Source of the DNA: Sordariomycetes sp. S80-01Y
Lineage: Eukaryota > Ascomycota > Sordariomycetes
Length of the DNA stretch: 64,000 nt
NCBI GenBank assembly: GCA_037042185.1
Contig: JAXQJY010000032.1
Coordinates: 558,001 to 622,000 of the forward strand
Direction: 5' to 3'
Part shown: piece by piece, positions 12,101 to 23,578 of the stretch
Layout: each line of letters opens with the position of its first letter
Numbering within the stretch: the stretch's first letter is position 1
The notes under the pieces: model-generated
What the model saw: only the letters and a program-made list of their open reading frames with translations
What the model was told of the DNA's origin: nothing
Databases searched by the model: none
Made by a program: the position numbers and the translations under genes

Positions 12101-13121
12101 CCCCATAATGGCCGTGGCAGCTCAGCGTTGCAGTCGACGGTAGATCTGCGTCACAGATCCCGTGAGCTGCTTCGACACCACCACGGGCTTGGATGCCAGC
12201 AAATCAAGCGTCCACATGCGCGCTCCCCTCTCTGGTGCGCCGACGATCCCTGGAGAGAGGACGGACGCCTTGGAGTAGTTTGACGGGTGACTGACGGGCA
12301 GCCAGGAATAGCCCGCATACCTGGGCGTAGAGGTGGCTGCCGAAATACCCATTTCCGGATCGTTTCGTCCGGCAGGACTTAGACAATGACAGCTTGACAG
12401 CTCGAAAATCCCCACATGGATGGTATTTCATTTTACATATTGGTTTTGGCATGCTGTTGAGTTGAGAGGAATTCGCGGCTAGTGGTATTGGCTTGGCGAT
12501 GCGCTACGGTTGGTACTGGCTCTGTTCCAATGGTAAATCGAGAAGCGCGGTTGCGTCCAAAGAGGGGCCCAGGTAAGTGAGGGAAGGGTCAACAACACAG
12601 AGTGGGTAATGCCAATGAAGTCAGAACTTATCGAAATGCGCTGTCCCACCCGCGATGAGCCGCCCGCTGCAATATCGAAAGCTGTAGCATGAGACAGGAT
12701 CCGCAGCTGCGATTGCGCTCGTGCGGGCATCTGGTGCTCTGCTTTGTTGGGTGCAGATCCCGTTCAATCTAATGAAAACAACCCAGCCTAACACACATCT
12801 GTGCCGATTGGGAGTGTAACCGCGGACATGTTCATGTGGCCCATTTGACATGCTGCGGAGGCTTATAAGTGTATGCCAATTCTTCCCACTACCAAATTTG
12901 GAACACAGGCAAGCCTATATCGATGTGGGCGTGCAGCTTGTGTCACCTCTCCTTGTATTTCACATATCGATTTCATCTACTGTACTTGACAGAAGCTTTG
13001 TGCTTGTAAATTGACAGAAAGGAGGTCTGAAATCTACATATAGTCGATTTCTTTGTGATACGGCTGCATTCTTCTCTCAGAACGAGCCTATGAGTAGACG
13101 TCCACCAAGCGGCACTCCTAA
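9177..13121. other. Long gene-poor GC-rich stretch
   Basis: Nearly 4 kb with no frame I can defend. Open frames exist on both strands but have the skewed Ser/Pro/Arg composition of non-coding GC-rich DNA and no recognisable domain. It includes three perfect 13-bp repeats at 10268-10306 and a C-rich run of CCCCCCAAGA units near 11970-12005. It may hold the long 5' region of the SCOC-like gene, the 3' region of the secreted-protein gene, and possibly a non-coding transcript. Confidence 0.5.
10268..10306. repeat. Three tandem 13-bp units CAGTGGGTGCTG(C/A)
   Basis: Copies at 10268-10280, 10281-10293 and 10294-10306. The first two are identical and the third differs only in its last base. Looser GGTGCT/GGGTGCT matches lie just upstream (about 10243-10258). 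On the minus strand the unit reads GCAGCACCCACTG, about 1.1-1.3 kb upstream of the SCOC-like start, so it could be a cluster of transcription-factor sites. The function is inferred only. Confidence 0.7.
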
Positions 13122-14285
13122 TCAAGAGAACTTGATGTCCTCGGAATCTAAGAAGTACAAGTATCTATCCCCCGCGTACTCCGTGAGCCCAAGCACAGTG
13201 CCGTCCCTGCCATCGTAGCTCAGATCCTCCGTCCCCCTCGGCACGATGCCGTCGTTCTCAACAGCAGCGGAGCCGGGCGTCCACCCAAAGATATCCCCCT
13301 TGCCGCTGGCGCCGTTGCTCCGGGAGATGTAGATCTTCCCGTCGGCCTGCACGGCTCCCTGGATGCTGCGGATGCCAACGCAGTACGCCCACGACGCAGC
13401 GGAGGAGGCGAGCCCGCGCGTGGTGTAGTCGAGCTCCCACTGGACCATGCGGATGGGCAGGCTGGTGTCGGACTGGTACTCGCCTACCATGACCCGGTCG
13501 GGCGAGGCGGTGCGGTCCAGGGAGATGTAGGAGAAGCGGAAGTCAAAGTCAGGGGTCCACTTGTACCAACTATGCGCTCTTGTCAGATCAAGTCAAAACT
13601 GTAGGTGCGCTGGAGATGCTCACCGGATTTGGGGTAGGACGTATTTGTAGCCAGCGGCTGAGTAGGTTCCATCCGAGTTCTTGCCAGTGCCATCGCCGCT
13701 CTCGACTTGCCAGATGTTGTCCATGTCAAACACTCGGATGCCGTTCCTCGTGTCAACAACCCAGAGAGTGTTGCCGTACCACATCACGCCACCGGCATGC
13801 ACCGGCACATCCTTGAAGTCGTCCTTCGCATCAGGGTAAACAAGCAGCACATGCCTGTAGCTCCAATCCTTCTTGTTGACGAAGGCGACCCTCGAAGCCT
13901 TGTCGTCCGTCCTGTACCAGCTCGCGATGATGCCATCGACGCCCTCATAGGTGCCCTTCTCGAGCGCATCGGCAGAGGAGGTGACGCCCTGGGGAATCCA
14001 CTTGCTGGTGTTCTGGTCGTCGAAATCAGCCTTCTCCTCCCAGGCGCGCATCCCGCCCGACGCAGCCGTGAGCTTGTGGTTGCCGTCGTTGAACACATCT
14101 GCGACGGACACTTTCTTGCCCGCGTCGGCGAAGATGGCCGAGAGGGGCGCGAGGTTTGCGTTGAGGCCTTGGTCCTCGAGCACAAAGTCTGAGCCGTCGC
14201 GGACCTTGTCTGCGGTGTCGCACCTGGACGGGTCTTGGGCGATGGCGAGGCCAGCCAGGCAGAGGGATGCGATGTTGAACTTCAT
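13122..14285 (-). CDS. Secreted protein of unknown function, probable beta-propeller-like
   Basis: Two exons, 14285-13624 and 13569-13122, with a 54-bp intron (13570-13623, GTGAGC donor, CATAG acceptor), giving 369 aa. The first 16 residues (MKFNIASLCLAGLAIA) are a classic signal peptide. The mature protein has evenly spaced aromatic and glycine motifs (VMWYGNTLWVVDTRNGIRVF, VMVGEYQS, YCVGIRSIQGAVQADGKIYI, LSYDGRDGTVLGLTEYAGDR) that suggest repeated beta blades with WVVDT and GLTEY-type strands. I recall similar secreted proteins in fungi and actinomycetes but no assigned activity. I would not name an enzyme. Confidence 0.8.
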
Positions 14286-15562
14286 GTTGGAGGGCGGCGC
14301 TGCTCCAATTCTTGGAAATCCCAGAGAAACAAGTTTCGGATCTGTCCTTCGGCCGCTTTTCTATGCGCCATCGTGTCGTGCAGGATACTCAGAAAGGCAA
14401 CTTTCGCACACCCATCGCGAAATACGCCTGCAACACTGATCCGGAGGGAGTGCGTCGGAGCCAATACGTGATTGGCCATGGTGTTGTAGGGCTGAGGGTG
14501 ATCAGCGCCAGCTTTACTTCGAAGAGGCTGCAGGGGTCTACAGGCGGGAGGACGTCTGTCCGATCTCACGCCGCTGTGAGACGTTGAGATCGCGTGCCCA
14601 TGTGCCGAAGAGAGTATTAATAGATTATGACCGACGTCAGTCATGTAATATGCTGTCTGCGGACGACGCGAAGAATGCGATCTTTCCTTTCTGGCTTGCG
14701 GCTGAAATTTTTACTGAGACTCCTCCCGACTGAAATTCGTAACGGTATCGTTAACGTTACCGCACCATAATTGGAACCCAACGAAAAGGCCCCTACAGAC
14801 CTGCTTCATCTGTAGAGACCCTGCATTTTGCGCTAAAATGATCGAGTGCAGTACTAATATGAGAAATATCGAAGGGACTAGGAGCGTTCCCACTTTCCAA
14901 TATGTGGCAGCTTGGCCGCGTGCCGGGTAGGCAGTTGGCCTGCCACGGAACACTCACAACCTGCAATCGCATGCGTGCTGTCGTCTATTCCCTATTCCCA
15001 AAACTTGATTCTCGCTAAAATAAATTTCTGAATAAGCAAAGCAATCACTCATCGGTCCTCATTATTCATTCTTCCGCAAGTCGACTGTCCAAAGTCACCG
15101 ATTTGTCGCCGAACCCCTTCACCGCAGGGTGTCCTCCTACAGGCCAACCGCTCTGTGTACGTAATTGTGCTGTCGTGTGAAAGCCTCGTGCCTACAACGA
15201 GCAAGATGAACAATGCGAGTGGCTACCTCGGCGCCGGAGATTCGGAGAGCAGTTTCGAGAGGAAAGGGTGAGGTTACGACACGGGTGGGCTTCTCGTGGT
15301 TCATGTGATAACGTTATCCGCAACCCGCCATTTGTAAGTGCCGGTCGGCGACATTTCATCGGCCCCATCTTCGAAAGCCTCGGAATTCGAAAGGAATCAG
15401 ACAGAGCAGCCCACTTTACAAAGCAATGTGGACCAGGCATTACTATGGCGCAGCTTCTGAGGAGGATAAATAGATGACGACAAGCCAAATGCTATCTTCG
15501 CGCAGTCGCTTCGAGCAATTGGCATTTCCCATCGCTACGCAACCTGACCACACCGAGCCAAA
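14286..15562. other. Intergenic, divergent promoter region
   Basis: Lies between the divergent secreted-protein and Old Yellow Enzyme genes. No supported coding frame. Confidence 0.55.
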
Positions 15563-16911
15563 ATGCCTACAAAAATTACGTCTGTCGCTAACGGGGACTT
15601 CCTCCGCCCCGAACCCGCCAAGGGTATTTCCTACTTCACACCAGCCCAGCAAACACCGCCGGGCAAGGCCTTGGACGAGCGAGGAGAGGATGGAAAGCCC
15701 CTCCCCAAGCTCTTCACGCCGCTTCGCATCCGCGGCGTCGAGATGCCCAACCGCATCTTCGTGAGCCCGATGTGCCAGTACAGCGCAGTTGATGGTTTCC
15801 ATACCATGTGGCACGACACCCACTACGGTGGCATGTCGCAACGAGGCGTAAGTTCGTTCCTGGGATAAACAAGATTCATCGGAGAGCTAACACACTGGGG
15901 AAGCCTGGTCTGTTGATCATCGAAGCAACAGCCGTCCAAGCTAGGGGGCGCATCACGCCCGAGGACTCCGGCATCTGGCTCGATGCCCACGTCGACGGCT
16001 TGAAGAGGCACGTCGAGTTTGCACACAGCCAAAACACCCTCATTGGCATCCAGCTCGCCCATGCTGGCCGCAAGGCCTCCACCGTCGCTCCTTGGCTGCA
16101 CTCTGGGAAGGTCGCTGCGAAGGAAGTTGGTGGCTGGCCAGAGGACGTTCTCGGACCCAGCGATGAGGCCTGGAACGAAGACTTCCCGACGCCAAAGGCA
16201 ATGTCTCTAGATGACATTGAGCAAGTGAAGGAGGACTTCAAGGCCGGTGTGCGGCGAGCCATTGCCGCAGGGTTCGATGTTATCGAGCTGCATTTCGCGC
16301 ACGGATACCTCGTCTCCAGCTTCGTGAGCCCTGCCACCAACAAGAGGACAGACAAGTACGGCGGCAGCTTCGAGAACCGCACACGACTTGCTCTCGAGCT
16401 TGTTGAGGGCGCCAGGGAGATCATGCCCGAGAGCATGCCCTTGTTCGTGCGCATCAGCTCCACCGACTGGCTAGACAACAACCCCGAGTACGAAGGCGAG
16501 TCGTGGACGGTCGAGCAGAGCGCCGAACTCGCCAAGCTCCTCGCCGCGCGCGGCGTAGATGTCCTCGACGTCTCCAGCGGAGGCAACCACAGACTACAGA
16601 AGATCGAGGTCAAGGATCAGGACATGGGCTATCACGGCGCACTATCCAAGCACATCAAGAAGGTTGTGGGAGACAAGCTCTTGGTGAGCACTGTCGGCGG
16701 CATCACGACGGGAACTACGGCGGAGAGGATCATCTCGGGCAAGGAGGAGGGGGGCACGGAGCTCGACCTCGTCGCGGCGGGGAGGATGTTCCAGAAAAAC
16801 CCGGGCCTCGTCTGGTCGTGGGCGGACGACGTCGGTGTGAAGATTCAGGTCGCGCACCAGATCGGCTGGGGCTTCGTGGGACGCGCGCCTCGGTCAAAGA
16901 AGGCTAAATAG
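15563..16911 (+). CDS. NADH:flavin oxidoreductase, Old Yellow Enzyme family (YqjM/XenA-like class)
   Basis: FMN-dependent ene-reductase with a TIM-barrel fold, probably cytosolic. Two exons, 15563-15847 and 15904-16911, with a 56-bp intron (GTAAGT donor, GAGCTAACAC branch, GGGGAAG acceptor), giving 430 aa. Features in order: LFTPLRIRGVEMPNRIFVSP with the flavin-contacting MCQYSA segment, HYGGMSQRGPGLLIIEATAV spanning the splice junction, GIQLAHAGRKAS, the paired substrate-binding histidine region IELHFAHGYLVSSFVSPATN, the KYGGSFENRTR phosphate-binding loop, and VDVLDVSSGGN. MCQYS and the N-terminal TPLRIRG are typical of the thermophilic-like or class III OYEs. The physiological substrate is unknown; such enzymes reduce activated alkenes or act in detoxification. 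Confidence 0.93.
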
Positions 16912-17881
16912 GTCATGGTTGTTCAACGACAAGACGCGGTGTCAATCTAGACAATGTGAATAGACAAAGAGATGTACGCTCAATCATTGCGATCCTCCCC
17001 ATGTCGAGAGGGAAGCACCGCACCCAAGATTGTTCGCTATAGTCTGGTCTCCGTTCTGTGTTCCTCGGATCGATGGTCGTGGGCGCAGCCCGAGAGCGCA
17101 CCTCGCACTGATGTTTTGGAGCAACCTGAACGTTATTTTTGCGTTGTTCAATAATATTGAAGAAGAAGAAGAAGGAGGAGAGGAAGGCTGCAAGATGTCG
17201 AGATTTTACCATGCGGAGTGGGGGCTGCGGCTGCTGAGTCATTGTGTCAATGGATTCGTGATTGGCCGCAGTCTCAGCTGTACTGTAGCCTTTTTTGCTA
17301 CTTCAACATGTGCTCTTGAACTCTGTTCGGGGCGTCCTTAAACTTCGAGCACTCTCCCACGCTTCGTTAAGTGCAAAGGTCTTGATCCTCTCACACGATT
17401 CTCTCGTGATGCTTTTCCTGAATCACACCAATGTTGTCGCACCCACGCTTGGCAGCCGACCAGTCCGAGCTACTGTCCGTGTGGTGGATAGACGACTGCT
17501 TCACACTAGAGGAAATCATCGAGAGATACAGCAAGGAGACAGGGTCCTACATAGAATTGAAACTGCAATGCTGGAGACGATTCGCGCCCGAACGCCAGAG
17601 ATGCGTCTCGATAAACCCCACAGATCTACTCGCGGCTGACGGAGGAGACTAAGGTGCCAGTAGTGAGATCTGGAGGCAGACAGAAAAAGATGGCAACGCG
17701 CGTCGCGTTCACAGCTTGGCTTTTCTGTCTAGCACGACCCCTCCTCCACGGGATGACGCAAGCTCAGCTCAGCTTCCAGCTCCAGGCGATGGACGTATAA
17801 TACTTGAGCTGAGTCTCGTCTGGGCAGTCTGGTAAACCATTCCCAGAGCACCATTTTTCATCTCATACCCCGATCGCAGCC
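16912..17881. other. Intergenic region upstream of the phospholipase C gene
   Basis: No gene I can support. A GAAGAAGAAGAAGGAGGAGAGG purine run lies near 17160-17181. A TATA-like TATAATA lies near 17796, about 85 bp before the PLC start. A 73-aa frame at 17431-17652 has no recognisable domain. Confidence 0.5.
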
Positions 17882-19630
17882 ATGGCCGACCTCGCCAGCA
17901 AGTTTTCGGGTCTCAACCCTTTCTCCTCCAAGTCCAAGCGCAAGGAGGATGAAGAAGACAAGGGCGAGGAGATGGACTTTGACAGCACCGGCCACCGCGT
18001 CATTGATACCGCCGTAGCCAAGGACCAGCTGCGTGTCAGCGATGCGCTCAAGTCATACCTTGTTCATGAGAAGATTCTCTCGGAGCAGGACGCTGGAGTC
18101 GACTCCAAGGACGCGGCATCCTCTCCCGCTCTTCGCGCTCTCATTGGCACACCTCACATCCAGATCCCGGACTCTGTGACTGACAGGTCGCATCCCTTGC
18201 CCGAGTACTTCATCAGCTCAAGCCACAACACTTATCTCCTGGCGCATCAGCTCTACGGCACATCATGTGCCTCCGCCTACGAGACCGCCATTAAGACCGG
18301 CTCGCGCTGCGTCGAGATCGATGCCTGGGACAACAGCGACAACATCGAGGAGCCAAAGGTGACGCATGGGTTCACGCTTGTGTCCAACATTCCCTTCCGC
18401 GATGTTTGCCGCACAATTGTTCAATGCATGGACGAAGAGGCCCTGGCGGCAGAGAAGACGCCCGGCCACTCACCCTCGCCCATCGTCCTGTCCCTCGAGA
18501 ACCACTGTGATGCTGCTGGCCAGAAGCGTCTGGTCGACATCATGAGGGAAGAGTTCGGCCACCGCCTGCTCAGCAAACCCGTTCGCGAAGAGGGTCACAA
18601 AGAACAGGCAGGGACCGGAGACCATGTGACTCTTGCAGAGCTGGGTTCGAAAATCGCCGTCATTGTCGAGTACCACATTCCAGGCGAAGTCGAGGACAGC
18701 GACACAGACTCAAGCGACGAGGAAGATGATGAGAACGAGAAGGCTGCGCGCAAGGAGTACAAGGACAAGAAGAAGGAGGTTCCCGCCAGCATCATCATTC
18801 CCGAGCTGGCCGAGCTCGGTGTCTATGCTCAGTCGGTCAAGCCGGGGGACAACTCTTGGTACGACCCTGGTGTGCTCGCTAACGGCCCGCATCATCATCT
18901 GATCAATGTGTCCGAGTCCGGGCTGGGGTCACACCTCCCTGATCATACGGTGCCCATCTCCAAGCACAACTCCCAACACCTCATGCGCGTCTATCCCAAG
19001 GGTACTCGCATCTCCTCATCTAACCTGAAGCCCGTTCCCTTCTGGGGCCTCGGTGCCCAGATCTGCGCTCTGAACTGGCAGACTTTCGGCACTTCTAACC
19101 AGCTCAACGACGCTCTCTTCTCCGGCACAGACGGTTACGTCCTGAAGCCGGCCGCCCTCCGCGCCGGCGGCTCCGGCAAGCTCACCACCGGCCGCAAGAA
19201 GAAGCTTCGCCTCCATGTTGCTGGCGCGACCGACATCCCCCTCCCCGGAGATACCGACGCCGACTCGTTCAAGCCTTACCTCACGTGCACCTTGTTCCAC
19301 CCGGACAACCTCTCCGGAGACCCCGTGAAGCGCAAGACGTCCCCCTACAAGCATCACAAGCTCGGCTTCCTGCACCGTGGCGACAACCCGCCCTCTACGG
19401 ATCCGATCTGGAACGAAGTCCTGGAGTGGGAGTACGACGAGAATGAACTGGTGTTTTTGCGTCTGCTGGTCAAGAACGATGCCAGTTGGTCTAAGAACCC
19501 CAATATTGCGGCGCTTGCGGCCAGGCTATCGTATGTTCAGCCCGGATGGAGTTTCCTCAGGATGTTGGACATGAAGGGGCGGGAGACCAAGTGTAGCGTT
19601 CTGGTGAATTTCGCGTTTGAGGATGTCTAG
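17882..19630 (+). CDS. Phosphoinositide-specific phospholipase C (PLC-X, PLC-Y, C2)
   Basis: Intronless, 582 aa. It hydrolyses PtdIns(4,5)P2 to IP3 and diacylglycerol. The X box begins at about residue 105 with PLPEYFISSSHNTYL (catalytic His115). It continues with SRCVEIDAWD (Glu145/Asp147, calcium ligands), VTHGFTL (second catalytic His162) and LSLENHCDAAGQKR. An acidic, Lys-rich X-Y linker (SDTDSSDEEDDENEKAARK) precedes the Y box, with IPELAELGVYAQSVKPG, RVYPKGTRISSSNL and PFWGLGAQICALNWQT. A C2 domain closes the protein (KLRLHVAGATDIP through PIWNEVLEWEY). There is no PH domain and at most a vestigial EF-hand region, as in the shorter fungal PLC isoforms. The 5' context is CAGCCATGGCC. Confidence 0.95.
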   Translation: MADLASKFSGLNPFSSKSKRKEDEEDKGEEMDFDSTGHRVIDTAVAKDQLRVSDALKSYLVHEKILSEQDAGVDSKDAASSPALRALIGTPHIQIPDSVTDRSHPLPEYFISSSHNTYLLAHQLYGTSCASAYETAIKTGSRCVEIDAWDNSDNIEEPKVTHGFTLVSNIPFRDVCRTIVQCMDEEALAAEKTPGHSPSPIVLSLENHCDAAGQKRLVDIMREEFGHRLLSKPVREEGHKEQAGTGDHVTLAELGSKIAVIVEYHIPGEVEDSDTDSSDEEDDENEKAARKEYKDKKKEVPASIIIPELAELGVYAQSVKPGDNSWYDPGVLANGPHHHLINVSESGLGSHLPDHTVPISKHNSQHLMRVYPKGTRISSSNLKPVPFWGLGAQICALNWQTFGTSNQLNDALFSGTDGYVLKPAALRAGGSGKLTTGRKKKLRLHVAGATDIPLPGDTDADSFKPYLTCTLFHPDNLSGDPVKRKTSPYKHHKLGFLHRGDNPPSTDPIWNEVLEWEYDENELVFLRLLVKNDASWSKNPNIAALAARLSYVQPGWSFLRMLDMKGRETKCSVLVNFAFEDV

Positions 19631-19942
19631 GGTGGACAAAGATGTACTGAGGGGCTGCGATTATGTCATGGGCTCTCAAGTATATCAATGAGAGCATTTG
19701 AGCCAAGCTTTTACTTTTCCGAAGCATTGATTACTTATGTATCCCCTTAATTGTGTACCTGGTGTCGCCAACTTGAACCCCACGTTTCCGCATGTCTTGA
19801 CCTGCAACCTGCAATTCTTCCACCAACCAGATCGACGGCTCGAAACGTCCCCGACTTACAAAAGCGCAGGACACCCAGCACTGACGTCGTTGTTAAAACA
19901 TCATATACCTCATAGTCTCCGATCGGATTTCCTCAATTCAAG
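19631..19942. other. Intergenic, PLC to PEBP
   Basis: About 310 bp with no coding signal; it contains the PLC 3' region and the PEBP promoter. Confidence 0.5.
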
Positions 19943-20655
19943 ATGGTCGTTGACGAGAAGCACCAGAACCGCCTCCAGAGCAGCCTCAAAGAGGCTGGCC
20001 TCGTCCCGGGCTCTGCATCCTCCCTCATCCCCGCCGACTTCAAGCCCGCGACCCAGCTCAACGTCTCGTTCGGCGAGAAGCAAGTCGACCTCGGCAACCT
20101 CTTCCGCGTGTCTGAAGTGAAGAGTGCGCCTAGCATTAGCTTCGAAGCCGAGGTTGGTCCTGCGAATAAAAGTATTGATTGAAAGCTGACCTGGGGGGCA
20201 GGGCGGTGCTGATTCCGAGTACCTCTTGATGCTGGTCGACCCTGATGCTCCCACGCCGGATGACCCAAAGTTCGCCTTCTGGCGCCACTGGGTCGTCGAT
20301 GGATTGCAGGCTAACGGCTCGGCCGCTGCGAAGCAGACAAAACCTACTCTAACAGAGTATCTCGCCCCAGGCCCCAAGGATGAGTATGCGTGCCTCCCCC
20401 TGACCGAGCTTGACCCTTCAAAACTCTTTCAACCGCATTTTCAAGGCTGACTGCGCTGCCAGTTCGAAACCCCACCGCTACCTGTTCCTTCTCTTCCGCC
20501 AGACAGGTGCCAGCAGCATCTCCAAAGAAGACGTCGGAGGGGAGGAGTTTGTGCAGAGGAGGAGCTTCCAGGCGGCCGAGTTCATCCAGAAGCACTCGCT
20601 CACGTTGGTGGGGGTGAACTGGATGCTGGGCGCCGGTGATGGGTGGAAGGAATGA
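19943..20655 (+). CDS. Phosphatidylethanolamine-binding protein family (Tfs1/PEBP-like)
   Basis: Three exons, 19943-20152, 20202-20383 and 20463-20655, giving 194 aa. Intron 1 (49 bp) has the slightly unusual donor GTTGGT; intron 2 is 79 bp with GTATGC and CTGCCAG. The spliced protein has both PEBP signatures: LMLVDPDAPTPDDPKFAFWR with RHWVVDGL for the first ligand-pocket block, and KDDSKPHRYLFLLFRQ, assembled across the second splice site, for the second. Yeast Tfs1 inhibits carboxypeptidase Y and modulates Ras signalling. No signal peptide is visible, so a cytosolic location is likely. The neighbouring gene is an M14 carboxypeptidase, a different class from the serine enzyme that Tfs1 inhibits, so the adjacency is not evidence of pairing. 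Confidence 0.92.
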
Positions 20656-20803
20656 TTCCTTCTACCTGATATAGAACCCGACGAAGGCTTAGGTCAACAG
20701 TGATTTCACCGACACGAAGACTCTCGAGACGCGTGTGATGTTCAGTATGAATTTCTCGTTACAAGTATTCTACAGCCCGCCCCTGCTTCAAGACCCTAAC
20801 CCC

Positions 20804-22168
20804 TCAGCACTCGAGGTACAGCGGCTCGCCCGCCTCGCCCGCCGCCAGCAGCATCATCTCCATGAAGCCGGCGCCGACCTGCCTCACGTTCCTGTGGTAC
20901 TCGTCCGCGTCCGGGTAGAAGGGGCAGCTGGAGAAGCTCTCGCTGGGCTGGCCGAACTCCATGGTCAGGCCGAACATGCGGCTCGAACCGCAAGCCTTCT
21001 TGCCGTAGTAGCGACCCATGGCGTAGTCGTTGCTGGCGCCAGAGGTGGGGTAGAGGCCGACGGCCGGGTAGTTTGTGTAGGGGGAGCCGCCGGCGTCGAG
21101 CATGGAGGCGATCATGCTGTCGGTGACGTTGACCTCGATGGTCAGGTCGTCGGGCAGGAAGAACTCCTTGTAGTGCGTGTCGGCGGTCTCCTGGTCGCCG
21201 ACGAGGCCGCGGATGCCGTCGAATTCGGGGTTCTCGAAGTTCTGCTCCCGGTCCTCGGTGGCGGCGTCGTCGTCGCCCCAGGCGTAGAGGATGCTGGGGC
21301 CGTAGGAGTGCAGGTCCATGAACCAGGTGATGTCCTTGTAGCGGTCCAGCGTCCAGACGACGGCCTCGGTCTCGGGCTCGGAAGCGATCGACTTGCCGCA
21401 GAAGGTCTCGCTGCGGGGGTCGTTGGAGGCCGGGCTGGTGTCCGGGTGGAAGGCCGTCTCGAAGTCCCACGCGAAGTCGTAGTTGCGGTTCAGGTCGATG
21501 CCGATGTCTCTGCCGTTGGGAGCCCCGACCGCAGAATCCGGGTTGCGGTTCTTCCTCCAGCACGAATCCGTCTCCTGATCGTAGGCAACACCGTCAGGGT
21601 TCGTCAGGGGAATGACAACCACTCCAGCCGAGAGCGCCGTCTCGACGTCCTCAGCCGAGTACTCCTTGTCTCCGTACTTGACACCAGTGCCGGCCTTCTT
21701 GGCCGCCAGCAGATCAGCAAGGAAGTAAATGACATTGTCCGGCCCGCCCCTCTCCCTCGCGTGAATTCCACTCATGATGAAGACCCTGGGGTTCTCGCCA
21801 ACAACGGCAGCAGGGAACGTCCTGCCCTCGTGCGTCTCAAACGGCGGCTCGAACAGCTCGACCTGATCCCTGAAGCCCTTGCGAAGACCCTTCAGAGCGG
21901 AAGCGACCTCCTTGACGTTCATGACGGACTCCAGATCGCGGTCGTCAACGCCCAGACCGACAGGCACGACGCAGCCGCCGGAGAAGCGGTCACCCTCGCC
22001 GATGGGGATCGTAGTGGACGCCTGGCGCGCAGTGATGGGCATGTGAGTCTCGGCGCGCTTGCCCGTGAGACGGTACACGCGCTCGGCGTCAATCTCGCGC
22101 TCGAGCAGACAGGCGCTCGCCGACGAGGCGAGGAGGCCAATGGCGGCCAGGGCAGTAGGCGTCTTCAT
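20804..22168 (-). CDS. Secreted zinc carboxypeptidase, M14A family
   Basis: Single exon, 454 aa, with a signal peptide (MKTPTALAAIGLLASSASA). It cleaves C-terminal residues from peptides outside the cell. The catalytic domain shows the zinc ligands H and E in SGIHARERGGPDNV, the TNPDGVAYDQ and CWRKNRNP motifs with the substrate-carboxylate arginine, GIDLNRNYDFAWDFE, the third zinc ligand in FMDLHSYGPSILYAWG, and the catalytic glutamate in LTMEFGQPSESF. A region of about 110 residues between the signal and the catalytic domain fits a propeptide. The last residues (GEPLYLEC) include a terminal cysteine. Its 3' end lies 148 bp from the convergent PEBP gene. Confidence 0.94.
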   Translation of the reverse strand: MKTPTALAAIGLLASSASACLLEREIDAERVYRLTGKRAETHMPITARQASTTIPIGEGDRFSGGCVVPVGLGVDDRDLESVMNVKEVASALKGLRKGFRDQVELFEPPFETHEGRTFPAAVVGENPRVFIMSGIHARERGGPDNVIYFLADLLAAKKAGTGVKYGDKEYSAEDVETALSAGVVVIPLTNPDGVAYDQETDSCWRKNRNPDSAVGAPNGRDIGIDLNRNYDFAWDFETAFHPDTSPASNDPRSETFCGKSIASEPETEAVVWTLDRYKDITWFMDLHSYGPSILYAWGDDDAATEDREQNFENPEFDGIRGLVGDQETADTHYKEFFLPDDLTIEVNVTDSMIASMLDAGGSPYTNYPAVGLYPTSGASNDYAMGRYYGKKACGSSRMFGLTMEFGQPSESFSSCPFYPDADEYHRNVRQVGAGFMEMMLLAAGEAGEPLYLEC

Positions 22169-23578
22169 GGCAGCGGTTTGGGATGGGGGGATTGGCCACG
22201 CTGGAGGTCAGAACTTGGGTGAGGCTCAATGCGAAGAAGCAGGCCAGCGACGAGCCGACCTTATAAAATCGCGTCCCATCATCGCTCCCCCCCGCGTGCC
22301 ATGATCCGAGGCGGCGCTTGGCCGCCAGCAGCAGCTGCAAGGCCCGTCTTATCGAGCTTCCTAAACGGGCAAGGACAGGGGCTGGTGACGGTGGTGGGCC
22401 TGCATCGAGAACCTGGAGATAATGCAGCCAAAAAGACCGCGGGAAACAAAGGGACCCTAGCTTTTTGGAGACCGTGAAAAAAGTTCCCGGGGGCCTTTGT
22501 TTGCAGGGGTGCGGGTTGCGATACGATACGAGGCGAGGTTGGGAATTCGATAGTCGAGCTGCCAAGAGCGGATATAGTGAGGTGGTCGGTGGGTTGGCAC
22601 GATTGTGCGGAGGACCTCCCGTGTTGACGCAGTGTGCTACTCGTGACATTCAGGTGGTAGTTTGAAACATGTGAATGAATATTTAGTGATGACATCACTT
22701 TCGCTGGTGCGACTACGTGCATCGATTGTTCTCCAGGAAACGTTGAATACTAGACTAGTAGTGGTAGTAGTGGTAGTAGTACCTGTTATAGGCCTGGGCT
22801 AGCTGGCTTGGTGCAATCCATTGAATGTCGTCTACAGCGCCCTCTCTTCTTTGCTACACACTTGCATCTCTACATATTAGACTAGCCCCAGGCGCATTAG
22901 CATGGTTCTTCGAAGGTACAGCTGGACGCTCCAAGTGCTGCATTCGGGAACAATGCCTGACCGCGACATTTGGTAGAGCTGCGCGGGTTGATAGCGCATG
23001 AGGCAACGGCAACTTCGTACGACTAGTCTTCGAATTCAGAATGGGTATGTCGGGCAAAAGAGAGTATCAATCTGAACGAAGACAGATTACGTGTGTAAAG
23101 ATTGTAGTCGTCATGTCTGAGTGCTGAGTTTAGCTTGGAAAGAGGAACCACTAGCTGCTTGGTTGCCCGGCCTTATCACTCGAGATCTTCTGAAGCCAGC
23201 ATCTGCGGATGGAAGTGATGACGCTTGGCGAGCCAATGGATCATTCAACAAGTAGGTGAGGTTCGGGTGAAGGCAATGAAATATTTGCCTCTGCTAACTT
23301 ACTAGCTGCGATCGCTGCTCGAAGCCCTTAGCCCCAGTACCAGCCTACTATAGGTAGCTATGTAAGGCTAAAAGCACTGTAAGACCGGCTCTGTGATGCT
23401 CTGCTGGTAAATATTGAGGTGCACCACCTGCAGCGCCGTTTGCAAACTTCTCACCTCACAGTCAACACGGTGACCGCGCCAACTTCCAACTCGTGTCCTA
23501 ACAACACTACTTCCCGGCGCTGCCACCAAGGCTAGGTATTTCTCTCCAGCCTTTGTCTTAAGTTGATACCATCTCATC
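22169..23578. other. Intergenic region with a TAG/TGG-type microsatellite
   Basis: No supported gene. A short TAGTGGTAG-type trinucleotide repeat occurs at about 22754-22781. Confidence 0.5.
22258..22268 (-). promoter_or_regulatory. TATA-like element for the M14 carboxypeptidase gene
   Basis: Reads TTTTATAAGG on the minus strand about 90-100 bp upstream of the ATG at 22168. Position and sequence fit a fungal TATA box. Confidence 0.4.

Noticed and set aside
17431-17652. 73-aa plus-strand frame upstream of the PLC gene
   Set aside because: Amino-acid use is plausible but there is no domain, no promoter signal and no partner exon.
20735-22222. 495-aa plus-strand frame
   Set aside because: It is the antisense shadow of the M14 carboxypeptidase gene; the minus strand has all the catalytic motifs.
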